Positions 17,649 through 28,885 of a stretch of 64,000 bases of DNA are shown here, in pieces (the stretch's first letter is position 1; each line of letters starts with the position of its first letter). Below the pieces are notes generated by a model, which had not been told where the DNA came from, did no database searches, and worked only from the letters and a program-made list of their open reading frames with translations. This DNA is from Qipengyuania mesophila (lineage in GTDB: Bacteria > Pseudomonadota > Alphaproteobacteria > Sphingomonadales > Sphingomonadaceae): positions 1 through 64,000 of the forward strand of contig NZ_JAIGNU010000004.1 in assembly GCF_019711655.1 (NCBI RefSeq). The letters run 5' to 3'. The translations under genes and the position numbers were made by a program.

Positions 17649-18602
17649 TCAAGCGTTGTGGTGAAATAAAGAAACAAAATAATCGCACTCACCGATAGAT
17701 TTGTTATCAACGCGTGGCCAGTCATCGGGGGGCTGGTTGCGGAACCAGGTATATTGCCGCTTGGCATATTGCCGGGTCGCGGTCTGGCCCGCGGCGATGG
17801 TCTCGTCGCGCGACATCTCGCCGCGAAGCAGGGCCGCGACCTCGGGTACGCCGATCGCACGCATGACCGGAAGTGTGGGGTCGAGATCGCGCGCGATCAG
17901 AGCCTCGACCTCCTCCAGCGCGCCTTTGTCGAGCATGATCTCGAAACGCAGGTCACAGCGTGCGTAGAGCCATTCGCGCTCGGGCAGCAGAACCAGCGGG
18001 TGGAGCGCGATCTTGGAAGCAATTCCACCCGTCTGCCGGTCCTGCCAGTGGACCATGGGCTTGCCGGTCGAGCGGACCACCTCGAGCGCGCGCGCCATGC
18101 GCTGAACGTCGCGCGGGCCGAGCCGGCCGGCAGCCTCGAAATCTTCTTCCAGCAGGCATTCGCGCAGTTCTTCGGCGGAAAGAGCGCGCACCGCCTGGCG
18201 TATCTCGGGATCGATCGCTGGGATGGGGGATATCCCGTCGAGCAGCGTACGCATGTAAAGTCCCGTCCCGCCGCACAGGATCGGCACGCCATCGCGAGCG
18301 TGGACCTCGGCGATGGCGCGCTTGGCCGCGTCGGCCCAGTCGGCGGCGGAGCATGCTTCGACTCCGTCCCATGTGCCGAACAGCCGGTGCTCGACCCCGC
18401 GCATCTCTTCTTCACTCGGCCGCGCGGAGAGCACGCGCAGGTCGCGGTACACCTGCTGGCTGTCGGCGTTGATCACCACGCCAAGCCGACCATCACCGGC
18501 AAGCCTCTTCGCAAGGCGCACAGCGAGATCGCTCTTGCCGCTCGCGGTCGGCCCTGCAATGAGCGCGACCGGCTTATTTTCGGGAGATTTCCTGGTGCTC
18601 AT
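17649..18602 (-). CDS. miaA: tRNA dimethylallyltransferase
   Basis: MiaA adds a dimethylallyl group to A37 of tRNAs that read U-starting codons. The protein is 317 residues. The P-loop [20 protein letters not shown] is near the N-terminus, with [25 protein letters not shown] and the C-terminal [13 protein letters not shown], all family signatures. The ATG at 18602 lies inside the 5' end of divergent serB, so the coding starts overlap by 8 bases; longer starts such as 18623 would overlap more. The TTGACC box of a candidate ilvB promoter overlaps its stop codon. Confidence 0.93.
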   Translation of the reverse strand: MSTRKSPENKPVALIAGPTASGKSDLAVRLAKRLAGDGRLGVVINADSQQVYRDLRVLSARPSEEEMRGVEHRLFGTWDGVEACSAADWADAAKRAIAEVHARDGVPILCGGTGLYMRTLLDGISPIPAIDPEIRQAVRALSAEELRECLLEEDFEAAGRLGPRDVQRMARALEVVRSTGKPMVHWQDRQTGGIASKIALHPLVLLPEREWLYARCDLRFEIMLDKGALEEVEALIARDLDPTLPVMRAIGVPEVAALLRGEMSRDETIAAGQTATRQYAKRQYTWFRNQPPDDWPRVDNKSIGECDYFVSLFHHNA

Positions 18603-19488
18603 TGCCCGGCTGATAGCAGACATGGACGCGGTGGAAACACGCCTCGAAGCCGCCATGGCCGCTGCATCGCAAGCGGACATGCCCGTGGCCATGGCGGGGA
18701 TGCTCGATTTCTGCAGCGACGTGCTCCAGCTCTCGCTCCCGCACGGCGACCGGGCGGGCCTCTCCGCCATCCTCGACGAAAATTTCGGCGACTGCGACCT
18801 GCTGATCGCGGATCACGCGATCGAGGTGCCCCGACTCTTCGTCTCGGACATGGATTCAACCATGATAGGGCAGGAATGCATCGACGAGCTCGCCGATTTC
18901 GCGGGAATCAAGGAGCAGGTCGCAGCGATCACCGAACGCGCGATGCTCGGCGAGCTCGACTTCGAAAGCGCGCTCAAGGAGCGCGTCGGGTTGCTCGAAG
19001 GGCTCGAGGAGGAGGCGATCGACCGCTGCCTGAGCGAGCGAATCCGCCCCGTCGACGGCGCACGGACGCTTGTCGCGACGTTGCGCAGCAAGGGCTGCCG
19101 CACCGTGCTCGTGACCGGCGGTTTCCATCATTTCGCCGACCCGGTTGCCGAATCGCTGGGCTTCGAGCGCGTGGTGGGCAATCGCCTCGCCGTCGCCGGC
19201 GGCAAGCTGACCGGTGGGCTCGCAGGACCGGTCAGCGACGCTTCGACCAAGCTCGCCACGCTGGTCGAGGAGCGCGACAGCCTGGGCGAGGGCGCGCGGG
19301 TGCTGGCGACCGGCGACGGGGCCAACGACATCCCGATGATGGAGGCGGCCGATTACGGCATCGCCTATCGCGCCAAGCCCAAGGCGCGCGCGGCGGCCGC
19401 CGGGCGCATCGCGGGCCGTGACCTGACCGCCGTGCTCAAGCTGTTCGGCATCCCGCAAAGCGAATGGGTCGAGGACTTCCCCGGCTGA
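18595..19488 (+). CDS. serB: Phosphoserine phosphatase
   Basis: SerB removes phosphate from O-phospho-L-serine in the last step of serine synthesis. It is a 297-residue HAD-superfamily protein. The catalytic motif [18 protein letters not shown] is near residue 85, motif II is VTGGF, and motif III/IV is [21 protein letters not shown]. The N-terminal about 80 residues are the usual ACT-like extension. The GTG at 18595 has GGGAG at 8-base spacing. The 5' end overlaps the divergent miaA start. Confidence 0.95.
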   Translation: MLIARLIADMDAVETRLEAAMAAASQADMPVAMAGMLDFCSDVLQLSLPHGDRAGLSAILDENFGDCDLLIADHAIEVPRLFVSDMDSTMIGQECIDELADFAGIKEQVAAITERAMLGELDFESALKERVGLLEGLEEEAIDRCLSERIRPVDGARTLVATLRSKGCRTVLVTGGFHHFADPVAESLGFERVVGNRLAVAGGKLTGGLAGPVSDASTKLATLVEERDSLGEGARVLATGDGANDIPMMEAADYGIAYRAKPKARAAAAGRIAGRDLTAVLKLFGIPQSEWVEDFPG

Positions 19489-19545
19489 CGGCTTGGCGCG
19501 CATTTCCAATTGCGCGATGTCGGTTTCTGTTAAAGACTGACGTCT

Positions 19546-20394
19546 ATGAGCAAAAGCATGGCTAGCAGCGCACCCGCCCTCTCCGGTTCCGACACCGCCC
19601 GCGACGGGACCCCGCTGCGCCATCCGCGGCGCCCCAAGGCGCGCTACCGCCCGCTGACCGCGCTCAAGCACTTCCGCGAGCTGCTCAAGGACAAGGAAAA
19701 CACCGCCGAGGTCTTCAAGATCTACGACGCCCTTCCCTCGGGCAAATTCATTCCCCGCGTGCGCGCGCTGACTCTGAGCCAGCACGGCGAGGCGCTGCGC
19801 GCGAGCGAGCCTTTCCTCCCGACGATCCTCGACGATCACACGGCACTGCGCCGCCTGCCCGAAGGCTCGGTGGGGCATGCCTATTGCGATTTCATGGAAC
19901 GCGAAGGGCTGTCCGCCGCGGGCTTGGTCGAGGAGTTCGCCAAGGCCGGCCGACCGACCTACGACGATCTCATCCAGTGGTTCGGGTTCCGCCAGCGCGA
20001 TACCCACGACCTGATGCATGTGCTGACCGGCTACGGCCGCGATGCGCTGGGCGAGCAATGCGTGCTGCTGTTCACCCACGGACAGTCGCCGAGCCAGGGC
20101 CACCTGCTGCTCGGCTATGCCGGTTCGCTCCATCTCAAGAAGCTGGTCAGGAGCGAGGCGCCGGTGATGAAGGCGGTGCGCCAGGCACATCGCACCGGCA
20201 AGGCTTGCCCGCCGCTGGTCGGCCTGTCGGTCCGCGAGCTCCTCGCCAAGGACCTGCAGCAGGCCCGCGCCGAGCTGAACATTCCCGAGCCGCACTGGTA
20301 TCGCGAATGCCACCGCGTCTGGCGCGAGGAGGGGATCGACCCCTACGACCTGCTCGCGCCACGCGCCGACACGGAGATGGCTGCGGCCGCCTGA
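19546..20394 (+). CDS. Coq4-family ubiquinone biosynthesis protein
   Basis: A 282-residue homologue of eukaryotic Coq4, which in mitochondria supports C1 decarboxylation/hydroxylation of the ubiquinone ring. The zinc-type motif HDLMHVLTGYGRDALGE (HDx2Hx11E) is intact near residues 164-180. The last third (PEPHWYRECHRVWREEGIDPYDLL) is also typical of bacterial members. The first about 40 residues are low-complexity and basic. It stands alone, 57 bases after serB and 3' to 3' with the nitroreductase gene. Its exact reaction in bacteria is inferred from the family. Confidence 0.88.
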   Translation: MSKSMASSAPALSGSDTARDGTPLRHPRRPKARYRPLTALKHFRELLKDKENTAEVFKIYDALPSGKFIPRVRALTLSQHGEALRASEPFLPTILDDHTALRRLPEGSVGHAYCDFMEREGLSAAGLVEEFAKAGRPTYDDLIQWFGFRQRDTHDLMHVLTGYGRDALGEQCVLLFTHGQSPSQGHLLLGYAGSLHLKKLVRSEAPVMKAVRQAHRTGKACPPLVGLSVRELLAKDLQQARAELNIPEPHWYRECHRVWREEGIDPYDLLAPRADTEMAAAA

Positions 20395-20396
20395 GG

Positions 20397-21068
20397 TCAG
20401 AGCCAGCTGGCGATCTGCTCCAGCGGCTTCTTGTTCAGCGCATGGGCCGGCACCGTCGCATCATCTGCTGGGTGCCCGACTACGACGACCATCAGCGGCT
20501 TTTCGTGATCGGGTCTTCCGCAGATTTCGCGCAGGAAGCCCATCGGCGAGGGCGTGTGGGTCAGCGTTGCCAGGCCCGCCTCGTGGAGCGTCGCGATCAG
20601 GAGCCCGCAGGCGATTCCGACGCTCTCGGTGACATAGTAATTCTGCGTCTTGCCATCCTCGGCGATCCCGCCCTTGCGCTGGGCGAAGACCACGATCAGC
20701 CAGGGCGCGGTCTCGAGGAAGGACTTGTCCTCGTCGGTGCCGAGCGGGGCGAGCGCTTCGAGCCATTCCGCGCTCGCCTTGCCAGCGTAGAAACTGCGTT
20801 CTTCCTCCTCGGCCGCCTCGCGGATCGCGCGCTTCTTCTCGGGTGAGGCAACGACCGCGAAATGCCAGGGCTGGTGGTTGGCGCCATTGGGTGCGGTGCC
20901 CGCAGCCTCGATTGCCGCCTCGATCACTTCGCGCGGCACCCGCTTGTCGGAGAAATATCGGCAGGTACGGCGCTCCTTCAGCCGGTCTCGCATCTCCTGA
21001 GCCAGGGCAATGCTCATGGCTTCCGGGATGCTGGGGAGCGAATAGGGGACGGTCTCGTGGTCGCGCAT
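20397..21068 (-). CDS. Nitroreductase family protein (FMN, IYD/BluB-like)
   Basis: A 223-residue flavin enzyme. [17 protein letters not shown] near residue 30 is the N-terminal FMN-phosphate motif of nitroreductases, followed by [15 protein letters not shown]. The middle insert ([22 protein letters not shown]) resembles the active-site lid of iodotyrosine-deiodinase-like members. It may reduce nitro, quinone or halogenated aromatic substrates. The start is uncertain, since an ATG 17 codons downstream would also preserve the domain. Confidence 0.88.
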   Translation of the reverse strand: MRDHETVPYSLPSIPEAMSIALAQEMRDRLKERRTCRYFSDKRVPREVIEAAIEAAGTAPNGANHQPWHFAVVASPEKKRAIREAAEEEERSFYAGKASAEWLEALAPLGTDEDKSFLETAPWLIVVFAQRKGGIAEDGKTQNYYVTESVGIACGLLIATLHEAGLATLTHTPSPMGFLREICGRPDHEKPLMVVVVGHPADDATVPAHALNKKPLEQIASWL

Positions 21069-21095
21069 GAGACCGTCCCTAACGCATGCGGGCCT

Positions 21096-21473
21096 TCAAT
21101 GCGACGCGGTCAGGTGGGTATCTCCGGTGCGCGCATTGTAGAACAGTTCGAAGTGCCAATCCTCGCACAGGTCGAGCCCGTCCCAGATGGCCTCCTCGCC
21201 ATCGTCATAGACGACCTTGAGGTCCCAATCGCAGGTGTTCTCGGAGCGCCTGAAATCCACCTCGAATTCCTGCCCGTCCTCGAGCACGTCCCAGTCGAGC
21301 ACATCCTCTTCCCAGCTGCGCGAGGATGCGGGCGAAATGTAGATTTCGGAAATCGTGTAGCCGGTCGAGTTCACAAGCGTGATGTTCTCGTACATTTGCG
21401 CGATGGCCGCGCTCGTGGCGCCGACTGCTAACGCCGCGCCCGCGCAAAGCTTCAGCCATATCCGATTGGTCAT
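21096..21473 (-). CDS. Exported small protein of unknown function
   Basis: A 125-residue protein with a clear Sec signal peptide (KLCAGAALAVGATSAAIAQ, cleavage near residue 25). The mature part is acidic and rich in W, D and E, with two cysteines (ENTCDW and DLCEDW) that could pair in the periplasm, and a beta-rich pattern. No motif allows a function. It is 27 bases upstream of the nitroreductase gene on the same strand. Confidence 0.75.
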   Translation of the reverse strand: MTNRIWLKLCAGAALAVGATSAAIAQMYENITLVNSTGYTISEIYISPASSRSWEEDVLDWDVLEDGQEFEVDFRRSENTCDWDLKVVYDDGEEAIWDGLDLCEDWHFELFYNARTGDTHLTASH

Positions 21474-21550
21474 GTCGACATCTCCCCCGCCGATGAGCGA
21501 CCCGGGCCGATCCTAGGTGCCAATCGCGGGGGCGGAAAGACGAATTCGGA

Positions 21551-21958
21551 TCAGCGCAATTCCTTGCGGATGACCAGCTTCAAGCCCGACCAGACGTCGT
21601 CCACCGCGCAGACCTTGGTATCGACGAGGCCGAGCGGGAGGCAGACCTCGCGGATCGTGTCCTCGGTGATATCGGTCGGGACCTTCGACGCCTTCTTGGG
21701 CCAGCTGACCCACACATGCCCGTCGCGTGCCATCGTTTCGCGCAAAGCCGCGAGTTTCGCTTCCATCGCGCTTCGCTCGGTCACGAAGATATGCGCAGCA
21801 TCGGGCCGCTCTTCAGGGCCGGCGACGAAGATCAGTTCGAGCGCATATTCGCCGATCTCGTCCTGCACGCTTTCGGGCATGGCATCGAACCACACGCGCT
21901 GACCGTCGCGCAGGCTGAGCTTCTTGGCCAACGGAGTGGCGGAATATCCCGCCGCCAC
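21551..21958 (-). CDS. DUF3052 family protein
   Basis: A 135-residue cytoplasmic protein. The N-terminal GYSATPLAKKLSLRDGQRV and the core VWVSWPKKASKVPTDITED match the small DUF3052 family, often annotated only as hypothetical. There is no catalytic signature. It begins 3 bases after the purL stop, so it is almost certainly co-transcribed with purL, although a link to purine synthesis is not established. Confidence 0.85.
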   Translation of the reverse strand: MAAGYSATPLAKKLSLRDGQRVWFDAMPESVQDEIGEYALELIFVAGPEERPDAAHIFVTERSAMEAKLAALRETMARDGHVWVSWPKKASKVPTDITEDTIREVCLPLGLVDTKVCAVDDVWSGLKLVIRKELR

Positions 21959-21961
21959 TGT

Positions 21962-24208
21962 TCAGGCCTCCATCCACTCGGCGAAGAAGCTGCGGTGCGC
22001 GGCGCGCATCGCTTCTACCGTGTTGCCGAACAGCGTGTCGCCTCCGGTCTTGCCGATCCGGCGGAAACCGATCGAGGCCGTCTCGTCGTTCTCGGTACCC
22101 TTGGCAAGCGCCTCGTTGAGCGCCTGCGTGTCGGGAACGGTCACCACGTAGCGCCCCTGATCTTCGCCGAACCACCATGCGGCCTTCGAGTATTCCTCGT
22201 TCCACTCGACTTCGGCGCCGATACCGCCAGCCATTGCCATTTCGGCGAGTGCCATGGCCAGACCGCCGTCGGAGACGTCATGGACCGCGCTGACGAGACC
22301 GTCGGCAATGAGCTGCAGTACGATCTTGCCCGCGTTCTTTTCGACCGTGAGATCGGTCGGCGGAGTGCGGCCCTCGTCGCGGCCATGGATTTCCGAAAGC
22401 CACAACGACTTGCCGAGGTGCGAGCGCTCGGGATCCGCCGTTGCCCATTCTTCGGCGTGGATGAGATAGATCGCTTCGCCTTCGGCCTTGAACGGCATGG
22501 TCATCATGTGATCGTAGTCGTCGATCAGGCCCACGCCGCCGATGGCCGGTGTGGGCAGGATGGCACTGCCGCCGCCGGTCGCCTTGCTCTCGTTGTAAAG
22601 GCTGACGTTGCCGCTCACGATCGGGAAATCGAGCACCTTGCACGCACGGCCCATGCCCTCGAGCGCATGGACGAACTGGCTCATGATTTCGGGCCGCTGC
22701 GGATTGCCGAAATTGAGGCAGTTGGTCACCGCCAGCGGCCGCGCGCCGACCGCGCAGAGATTGCGATAGGCTTCGGCGATCGCCTGCTTGCCGCCTTCAT
22801 AGGGATCGGCATGGACATAGCGCGGCGTGCAGTCGGTGCTGATCGCCAGCGCCTTCTTCGTGCCGTGGACGCGGACCACGCCCGCATCGCCGCCAGTCTG
22901 CAGCGTGTCCGCGCCCACCTGGCTGTCGTACTGCTCCGCAATCCAATTGCGCGAGGACAGATTGGGCGAGGCGAGCAGCTTCATCAGGTCGCCGCCGACA
23001 TCGTCGGTGTCGGGGCGCTCGGTCATCGGCTTGATGCCCGCCCAGGCGGTGTAGTCTGCCTTCGAGAGGTAGGGGCGGTCGTATTCGGGCGCGTCGGCGG
23101 CAAGCGGGCCGAGCGGGATGTCGCAGACAACCTCGCCGTCGAATTCGAGCACCATGTGACGCGTGTCGGTGACTTCGCCGATCACCGCGAAATCGAGCTC
23201 CCACTTCTCGAAGATGGCCTGCGCCATCGCTTCCTTGCCGGGCTTCAGCACCATGAGCATGCGCTCCTGGCTTTCGCTCAGCATCATCTCGTAGGGAGTC
23301 ATGCCCTCTTCACGGCACGGCACCTTGTTCATGTCGAGCCGGATGCCCGCCTTGCCGTTGGTCGCCATTTCGACACTGGAGGAGGTCAGGCCCGCAGCGC
23401 CCATGTCCTGGATCGCGACGATCGCGTCGGTCGCCATGAGCTCGAGGCAGGCCTCGATCAGCAGCTTCTCGGTGAAGGGATCGCCGACCTGCACGGTGGG
23501 GCGCTTGGCATCGGCGTCTTCCTCGAAGTCGGCAGAGGCCATGGTTGCGCCGTGGATGCCGTCGCGGCCCGTCTTCGAGCCGACATAGACGATCGGATTG
23601 CCGACGCCGGTGGCGGCCGAATAGAAGATCTTGTCGGCATCGGCGACGCCGACGGTCATAGCGTTGACCAGGATATTGCCGTCATAGGCGGGGTGGAAAT
23701 TGGTCTCGCCCGCGACGGTCGGCACGCCGACGCAATTGCCGTAGCCGCCGATTCCCGCGACCACGCCCTGGACGAGGTGCTTCATCTTGGGGTGGTCGGG
23801 TCGCCCAAAGCGCAGCGCGTTGGCGTTCGCCACCGGGCGCGCACCCATGGTGAAGACGTCGCGCAGGATCCCGCCCACGCCGGTCGCCGCGCCCTGGTAG
23901 GGCTCGATATAGCTCGGATGGTTGTGGCTCTCCATCTTGAAGATGGCGGCCTGGCCGTCACCGATGTCGATCACGCCGGCATTCTCGCCCGGGCCGCAAA
24001 TCACCCAGGGCGCCTCGGTCGGAAGCTTCTTCAGGTGCAAGCGCGAGCTCTTGTAGCTGCAGTGCTCGGACCACATGACCGAAAAGATGCCCAACTCGAC
24101 CAGATTGGGCTCGCGACCCAGCGCGTGCAGGACGCGGTCGTACTCTTCGGGGCTGAGGCCGTGCTGTTCGACGACTTCGGGGGTGATCGCGGATTCGACT
24201 GTTGCCAT
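21962..24208 (-). CDS. purL: Phosphoribosylformylglycinamidine synthase II
   Basis: PurL makes FGAM from FGAR, ATP and ammonia in purine synthesis. At 748 residues it is the small form that works with separate PurS and PurQ, which are not in this window. Visible motifs are [25 protein letters not shown], the catalytic HNHPSYIEP and DMGAAGL, with two AIR-synthase-type halves in order. The start gives an N-terminus [16 protein letters not shown] typical of the family. It runs into the DUF3052 gene downstream and lies 10 bases after a membrane-protein gene. Confidence 0.97.
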   Translation of the reverse strand: MATVESAITPEVVEQHGLSPEEYDRVLHALGREPNLVELGIFSVMWSEHCSYKSSRLHLKKLPTEAPWVICGPGENAGVIDIGDGQAAIFKMESHNHPSYIEPYQGAATGVGGILRDVFTMGARPVANANALRFGRPDHPKMKHLVQGVVAGIGGYGNCVGVPTVAGETNFHPAYDGNILVNAMTVGVADADKIFYSAATGVGNPIVYVGSKTGRDGIHGATMASADFEEDADAKRPTVQVGDPFTEKLLIEACLELMATDAIVAIQDMGAAGLTSSSVEMATNGKAGIRLDMNKVPCREEGMTPYEMMLSESQERMLMVLKPGKEAMAQAIFEKWELDFAVIGEVTDTRHMVLEFDGEVVCDIPLGPLAADAPEYDRPYLSKADYTAWAGIKPMTERPDTDDVGGDLMKLLASPNLSSRNWIAEQYDSQVGADTLQTGGDAGVVRVHGTKKALAISTDCTPRYVHADPYEGGKQAIAEAYRNLCAVGARPLAVTNCLNFGNPQRPEIMSQFVHALEGMGRACKVLDFPIVSGNVSLYNESKATGGGSAILPTPAIGGVGLIDDYDHMMTMPFKAEGEAIYLIHAEEWATADPERSHLGKSLWLSEIHGRDEGRTPPTDLTVEKNAGKIVLQLIADGLVSAVHDVSDGGLAMALAEMAMAGGIGAEVEWNEEYSKAAWWFGEDQGRYVVTVPDTQALNEALAKGTENDETASIGFRRIGKTGGDTLFGNTVEAMRAAHRSFFAEWMEA

Positions 24209-24218
24209 GCGCGCGCGC

Positions 24219-24899
24219 TTAGCGCCGCACGCTCGCTACCGCCAGTCCCACCTTGTTTTTATGCCACCGCGTCGTCTGCACCCAGAAGGCCAGAGCGGTG
24301 AGGATGGCGTAGCCGAGCAGGGCCAGCAGATACATGCCCACGCCCGCCTGTTCCGGCTTGGCGCCGAACCAGTCGATCGCCTGGAACAGGAGCAACGCCA
24401 CGAGCAGGATCAGCGGAGGAACCAGCGGCCCCTTCGTGCGGCGGATGTAGTAGCAATAGGCCAGCAGCACGAGACCGATCTCGAGAGGCATTTCGATCGA
24501 TGGGTGGTTCCACAGTCCGAAACCATAGCGGGTCTCGCCACCGGCGATGGTCAGGTCTGGACGATGCACGAGCAGGTCGAGCAGCCAGTGGCTCACCACT
24601 ACGATCGCGCCCCATGTCGCGGCCACGGGATTCCGCGTGACGATCCACACGACCATGCCGAAGCCGAGGGCCCAGAGGGCGCTGGCCAGCAGGCTGTGAG
24701 TGTAGGGCATGTAATAGAGGTCTAGCGGGTTCATCGCGGTGATCCCCGGCACCAGTCGCACCTTCTCGATCCCGACGATCGCCAGCGTGAAGAAGACCCA
24801 ATCGATGAATTGCGCGGCGAAGAAGAATGTGCCCAGCTTCGGCGCCTCGTCGGTGATGCCGCGGGCCGCGAAGGCGGGGGCGAAATGGCCGATGAACAT
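24219..24899 (-). CDS. Integral membrane protein, possibly YdjM-like metal-dependent hydrolase
   Basis: A 226-residue protein with about five to six hydrophobic segments. The N-terminal [12 protein letters not shown], the loop [12 protein letters not shown] and [17 protein letters not shown] carry histidines and an aspartate in the spacing seen in YdjM-type putative membrane-bound hydrolases. Activity is unproven for that family. It is 10 bases before purL and 3 bases after the DUF2177 gene, in the same direction, so it sits in an apparent operon. Confidence 0.72.
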   Translation of the reverse strand: MFIGHFAPAFAARGITDEAPKLGTFFFAAQFIDWVFFTLAIVGIEKVRLVPGITAMNPLDLYYMPYTHSLLASALWALGFGMVVWIVTRNPVAATWGAIVVVSHWLLDLLVHRPDLTIAGGETRYGFGLWNHPSIEMPLEIGLVLLAYCYYIRRTKGPLVPPLILLVALLLFQAIDWFGAKPEQAGVGMYLLALLGYAILTALAFWVQTTRWHKNKVGLAVASVRR

Positions 24900-24902
24900 C
24901 GC

Positions 24903-25298
24903 TCAGCCAATCCTCTCTGCAGCGAAGGTCGCCGCACTCGCGGCGATTGCGGTGGCGAAGGCTCCCCAGGCGATATCGGCCAGCGTAACTGTTGTGGACC
25001 AGTCGCGCAGGGTCGTCTGGTTGGTGAGGTCGTAGGTCGCATAGCAGATCGCGCCCAGCAGTGCCCCGTTGAGAGCGGCGGCGCCGACCCCGCCCGCGAG
25101 ACCCGGCCGCACGGCGAACCAGACTATCGCGGCGATATAGGCGGCGTAGAAGGCCAGCGCGGGGACGAGGCGGAACTCGTCCGCCAGCAGCTCACCAAGC
25201 CGGGGGCGATAGAAATTGGGCCCGGCCCAGTTCAACCACACAGCGTCGAGCCCGCCGAATACGAGTGCGGCGACCACGACGGCTACAATCCACGTCAT
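24903..25298 (-). CDS. DUF2177 family membrane protein
   Basis: A 131-residue inner-membrane protein with four predicted helices. [25 protein letters not shown] and [18 protein letters not shown] are hallmark segments of DUF2177, a family without known function. It starts the leftward run DUF2177, membrane hydrolase-like, purL, DUF3052 and is divergent from xseB. Confidence 0.87.
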   Translation of the reverse strand: MTWIVAVVVAALVFGGLDAVWLNWAGPNFYRPRLGELLADEFRLVPALAFYAAYIAAIVWFAVRPGLAGGVGAAALNGALLGAICYATYDLTNQTTLRDWSTTVTLADIAWGAFATAIAASAATFAAERIG

Positions 25299-25362
25299 AT
25301 TGCCCGTCCCCCTTTTGGGTTTACTTGACCGCGCGCAGGCGGGCCGTCAATGCTTGCCCGCG

Positions 25363-25620
25363 ATGGCAGAGGAACAGTCACAGATCCCCGAAATGAGCTT
25401 CGAGCAGGCGTTGCGCGAGCTCGAAGGCGTGGTCCGCCGGCTCGAAAGCGGCGACGTGCCGCTCGACGAGAGCATCGATCTCTACGAACGCGGCGAAGAT
25501 CTGCGCAAGGCCTGCCAGGCACGGCTCGATGCAGCGCAGGCGCGGATCGAAAAGATCGTCCAGGGAGCGGACGGCAAGCCTGCGGGCACCGAACCCTTCG
25601 ACGCGGACAACCCCGCGTGA
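25363..25620 (+). CDS. xseB: Exodeoxyribonuclease VII small subunit
   Basis: XseB is the small subunit of exonuclease VII, which degrades single-stranded DNA with XseA (not in this window). The 85-residue length is typical, and [20 protein letters not shown] followed by [18 protein letters not shown] is the family core, a helical hairpin. The ATG at 25363 fits the family start. Its stop overlaps the GTG of ispA (GTGA), the usual xseB-ispA coupling. Confidence 0.95.
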   Translation: MAEEQSQIPEMSFEQALRELEGVVRRLESGDVPLDESIDLYERGEDLRKACQARLDAAQARIEKIVQGADGKPAGTEPFDADNPA

Positions 25621-26525
25621 GCGTGATGACGGCGATGCCCGATCTGCTTGGCGATGCCTTCGAACGGATCCAGGACGAAGTCGACAGTGCCTTCGACGCC
25701 TTCCTGCCCGTGCCGCAGGATACACGGGCGCGGCTGGTCGAGGCGATGCGCTATGCGGCGATCGGCGGGGGCAAGCGCGTGCGGCCCCTGCTGGTGGTCG
25801 CCACGGCGGAGCTTTACGGCGTCAATCGCGACGCGGCGGTCAACGCCGGCTGTGCGATCGAGGCGATCCATGCCTACTCGCTGATCCATGACGACTTGCC
25901 CTGCATGGACGACGACGAATTGCGCCATGGCAAGCCGACGCTGCACCGCAAGTTTGACGAGGCGACCGCGGTGCTGGCGGGTGACTGCCTCCATGCGCTC
26001 GCTTTCGACATCCTGACCCAGCCGGATACCAGCTCCGATCCCTTCGTGCGCGCCGAACTGGTCGCGACGCTCGCGCGCGCCAGCGGTCACGAGGGTATGG
26101 CCGGGGGGCAGATGATGGACATCGTGTCCGAGCAGCAGGCCTACGACCTGCGGCAGATCACCCGCCTCCAGCAGCTCAAGACGGGTGCGCTACTCGCCGC
26201 CAGCGTCGAGATGGGCGCGGTGCTCGGTCGCATCCCGCCCGAGGGGCGCACGCATCTGCGCGCCTATGCCCGCGACATCGGGCTCGCCTTCCAGATCGCC
26301 GACGATTTGCTCGATGTCGAAGGCGACGAGACCAAGGCGGGCAAGGCGCTGCGCAAAGACGCGGGGCAGGGCAAGCAGACCTTCGTCACGCTGATGGGCG
26401 CCGAACAGGCGCGCGCGCAGGCGGAAATGCTGGTCGAACAGGCGGGGCGGCACCTGGCCGGCCATGGCGAGGACGCACGGCTGCTGGTCGAGCTGGCGCA
26501 ATTCATCGTCAGGAGGGACCACTGA
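25617..26525 (+). CDS. ispA: Farnesyl diphosphate synthase (polyprenyl synthetase)
   Basis: IspA condenses IPP with DMAPP/GPP to farnesyl diphosphate, the precursor of ubiquinone, undecaprenyl lipids and carotenoids. The protein is up to 302 residues. IGGGKRVRP, the first aspartate-rich motif [17 protein letters not shown] and the second DDLLD are intact. Starts at GTG 25617, GTG 25623 and ATG 25626 are all possible; 25617 is taken for its overlap with the xseB stop. Its own TGA overlaps the coaD ATG by one base. Confidence 0.94.
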   Translation: MSVMTAMPDLLGDAFERIQDEVDSAFDAFLPVPQDTRARLVEAMRYAAIGGGKRVRPLLVVATAELYGVNRDAAVNAGCAIEAIHAYSLIHDDLPCMDDDELRHGKPTLHRKFDEATAVLAGDCLHALAFDILTQPDTSSDPFVRAELVATLARASGHEGMAGGQMMDIVSEQQAYDLRQITRLQQLKTGALLAASVEMGAVLGRIPPEGRTHLRAYARDIGLAFQIADDLLDVEGDETKAGKALRKDAGQGKQTFVTLMGAEQARAQAEMLVEQAGRHLAGHGEDARLLVELAQFIVRRDH

Positions 26526-27034
26526 TGGCCAAGCGAATCGGCATCTACCCGGGAACCTTCGACCCGATCACGCTCGGCCACATGGACATCATCGAGCGCG
26601 GCGCGAAGCTGGTCGACGAGCTCATCATCGGTGTTACCACCAATATCGCGAAATCGCCGATGTTCGACGACGACGAGCGGATCGCCATGGTCGAGCGCGA
26701 GGTCGCCAAGATCGAATGCGACTCCATTCGCGTGGTCGGTTTCAATTCGCTGCTGATGGATTTCGCCGAGCAGATGAATGCCGGCATCGTCATCCGCGGA
26801 ATCCGCGGGGTGACCGATTTCGAATACGAGTACCAGCTGACCGGCATGAACCGGCAGCTCAACGACCGGATCGAGACCGTCTTCCTGATGGCGGATGTCG
26901 AACTGCAGCCGATCGCGAGCCGGCTGGTCAAGGAAATCGCGCTCTACGGCGGGCCGATCGACAAGTTCGTCACCCCCAAGGTGCGCGAGGATGTCGAGGC
27001 CCGGGTCCGCGAGCAGGGCCGCAAGGGCGGTTGA
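26525..27034 (+). CDS. coaD: Pantetheine-phosphate adenylyltransferase
   Basis: CoaD adenylates 4'-phosphopantetheine to dephospho-CoA. The protein is 169 residues. IGIYPGTFDPITLGHMDII contains the nucleotidyltransferase TxGH motif, and RGIRGVTDFEYEYQLTGMN is the phosphopantetheine-binding region. It is translationally coupled to ispA (TGATG), giving the operon xseB-ispA-coaD, and is followed after 77 bases by the cyclophilin gene. Confidence 0.96.
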   Translation: MAKRIGIYPGTFDPITLGHMDIIERGAKLVDELIIGVTTNIAKSPMFDDDERIAMVEREVAKIECDSIRVVGFNSLLMDFAEQMNAGIVIRGIRGVTDFEYEYQLTGMNRQLNDRIETVFLMADVELQPIASRLVKEIALYGGPIDKFVTPKVREDVEARVREQGRKGG

Positions 27035-27111
27035 GGACCGCTGCCAACCTATTCATTGAACGGACAGTCACCCCTCGTTAGACGGTCCGCCATCCAGGAC
27101 ATTGCTACGGA

Positions 27112-27819
<708 letters not shown>

Positions 27820-27856
27820 CTTTTCATCGCGCCGCACCCGGACTAGGGGCGGCGCG

Positions 27857-28885
27857 ATGAAAGTCGACCTTTTCGATTTCGAACTGCCGCCCGAACGGAT
27901 CGCGCTGCGCCCGGCGCGGCCGCGCGATGCGGCGCGCATGCTCGTGGTCCGGAGCGATGGCCCGTTCGAGGATCGCGGCGTGCGCGATCTGCCGCAGCTG
28001 TTGCGCGCGGGCGACGTCCTCGTCTTCAACGACACGCGCGTCATCCCGGCACAGCTCGAAGGGCGTCGCGGCGAGGCGAAGATCGGCGCGACGCTGCACA
28101 AGCGCATCGATCTGCGGCGCTGGCAGGCCTTCGTCCGCAACGCCAAGCGGCTGCGCGTCGGCGATGTCGCCGAATTCGGCGGCGGGGTCACCGCAGTGGC
28201 CGAGGAGCGTCTGCCGGACGGCAGTGTCGTGCTCTTCTTCGAGGGCGAGGAACCGGTCGAGGTGCTGCTCGAACGCGCCGGGCGCATGCCGTTGCCGCCC
28301 TATATCGCGGGCAAGCGCGACACCGACGAGCGCGACCGCGAGGACTACCAGACCATGTTCGCGGCAGAGGACGGCGCCGTTGCCGCGCCGACTGCTGCGC
28401 TCCATTTCACACCCGAGCTGATCGCGGCGCTCGATGAGGCGGGCATCGGCAGCGAGACGCTGACGCTGCATGTTGGGGCGGGGACTTTCCTCCCGGTCAA
28501 GGCCGACGATACCGACGACCACGCGATGCATGCCGAATGGGGCCGGATCGAACCCGAGACAGCCGAACGCCTGAATGCCGTAGGCGGGGCCGGGGGCAGG
28601 GTGATCGCGGTCGGTACGACCAGCCTGCGCCTGCTCGAAAGCGCGACGGGCGAGGATGGCGTGATCCGTCCCTTCGCGGGCGACACCGCCATCTTCATCA
28701 CGCCGGGATACCAATTTCGCGCAGTCGACGGGCTGATGACCAATTTCCACCTGCCCAAGTCGACGCTGATGATGTTGGTGAGCGCGCTGATGGGGCGCGA
28801 GCGGATGATGGCGGCCTACAACCACGCTATCGCGGAGGAATACCGCTTCTACAGCTACGGCGATTCGTCGCTACTGCTACCCTGA
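27857..28885 (+). CDS. queA: S-adenosylmethionine:tRNA ribosyltransferase-isomerase
   Basis: QueA transfers the ribose of SAM to preQ1-modified tRNA to make epoxyqueuosine. The protein is 342 residues. The N-terminus [21 protein letters not shown], then [26 protein letters not shown] and [21 protein letters not shown] are all family signatures. It lies 37 bases after the cyclophilin gene. Its 3' end overlaps the convergent TetR gene by 9 bases. tgt, for an earlier step of the same pathway, lies about 5 kb downstream. Confidence 0.96.
   Translation: MKVDLFDFELPPERIALRPARPRDAARMLVVRSDGPFEDRGVRDLPQLLRAGDVLVFNDTRVIPAQLEGRRGEAKIGATLHKRIDLRRWQAFVRNAKRLRVGDVAEFGGGVTAVAEERLPDGSVVLFFEGEEPVEVLLERAGRMPLPPYIAGKRDTDERDREDYQTMFAAEDGAVAAPTAALHFTPELIAALDEAGIGSETLTLHVGAGTFLPVKADDTDDHAMHAEWGRIEPETAERLNAVGGAGGRVIAVGTTSLRLLESATGEDGVIRPFAGDTAIFITPGYQFRAVDGLMTNFHLPKSTLMMLVSALMGRERMMAAYNHAIAEEYRFYSYGDSSLLLP

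Noticed and set aside
16327-17664. 445-codon plus-strand frame opposite ilvB
   Set aside because: It is a shadow of the acetolactate synthase gene.
24209-24218. Possible purine riboswitch before purL
   Set aside because: Only 10 bases separate purL from the upstream gene.
21716-24301. 861-codon plus-strand frame opposite purL
   Set aside because: PurL on the minus strand is complete and recognisable, and the antisense frame has no family features.
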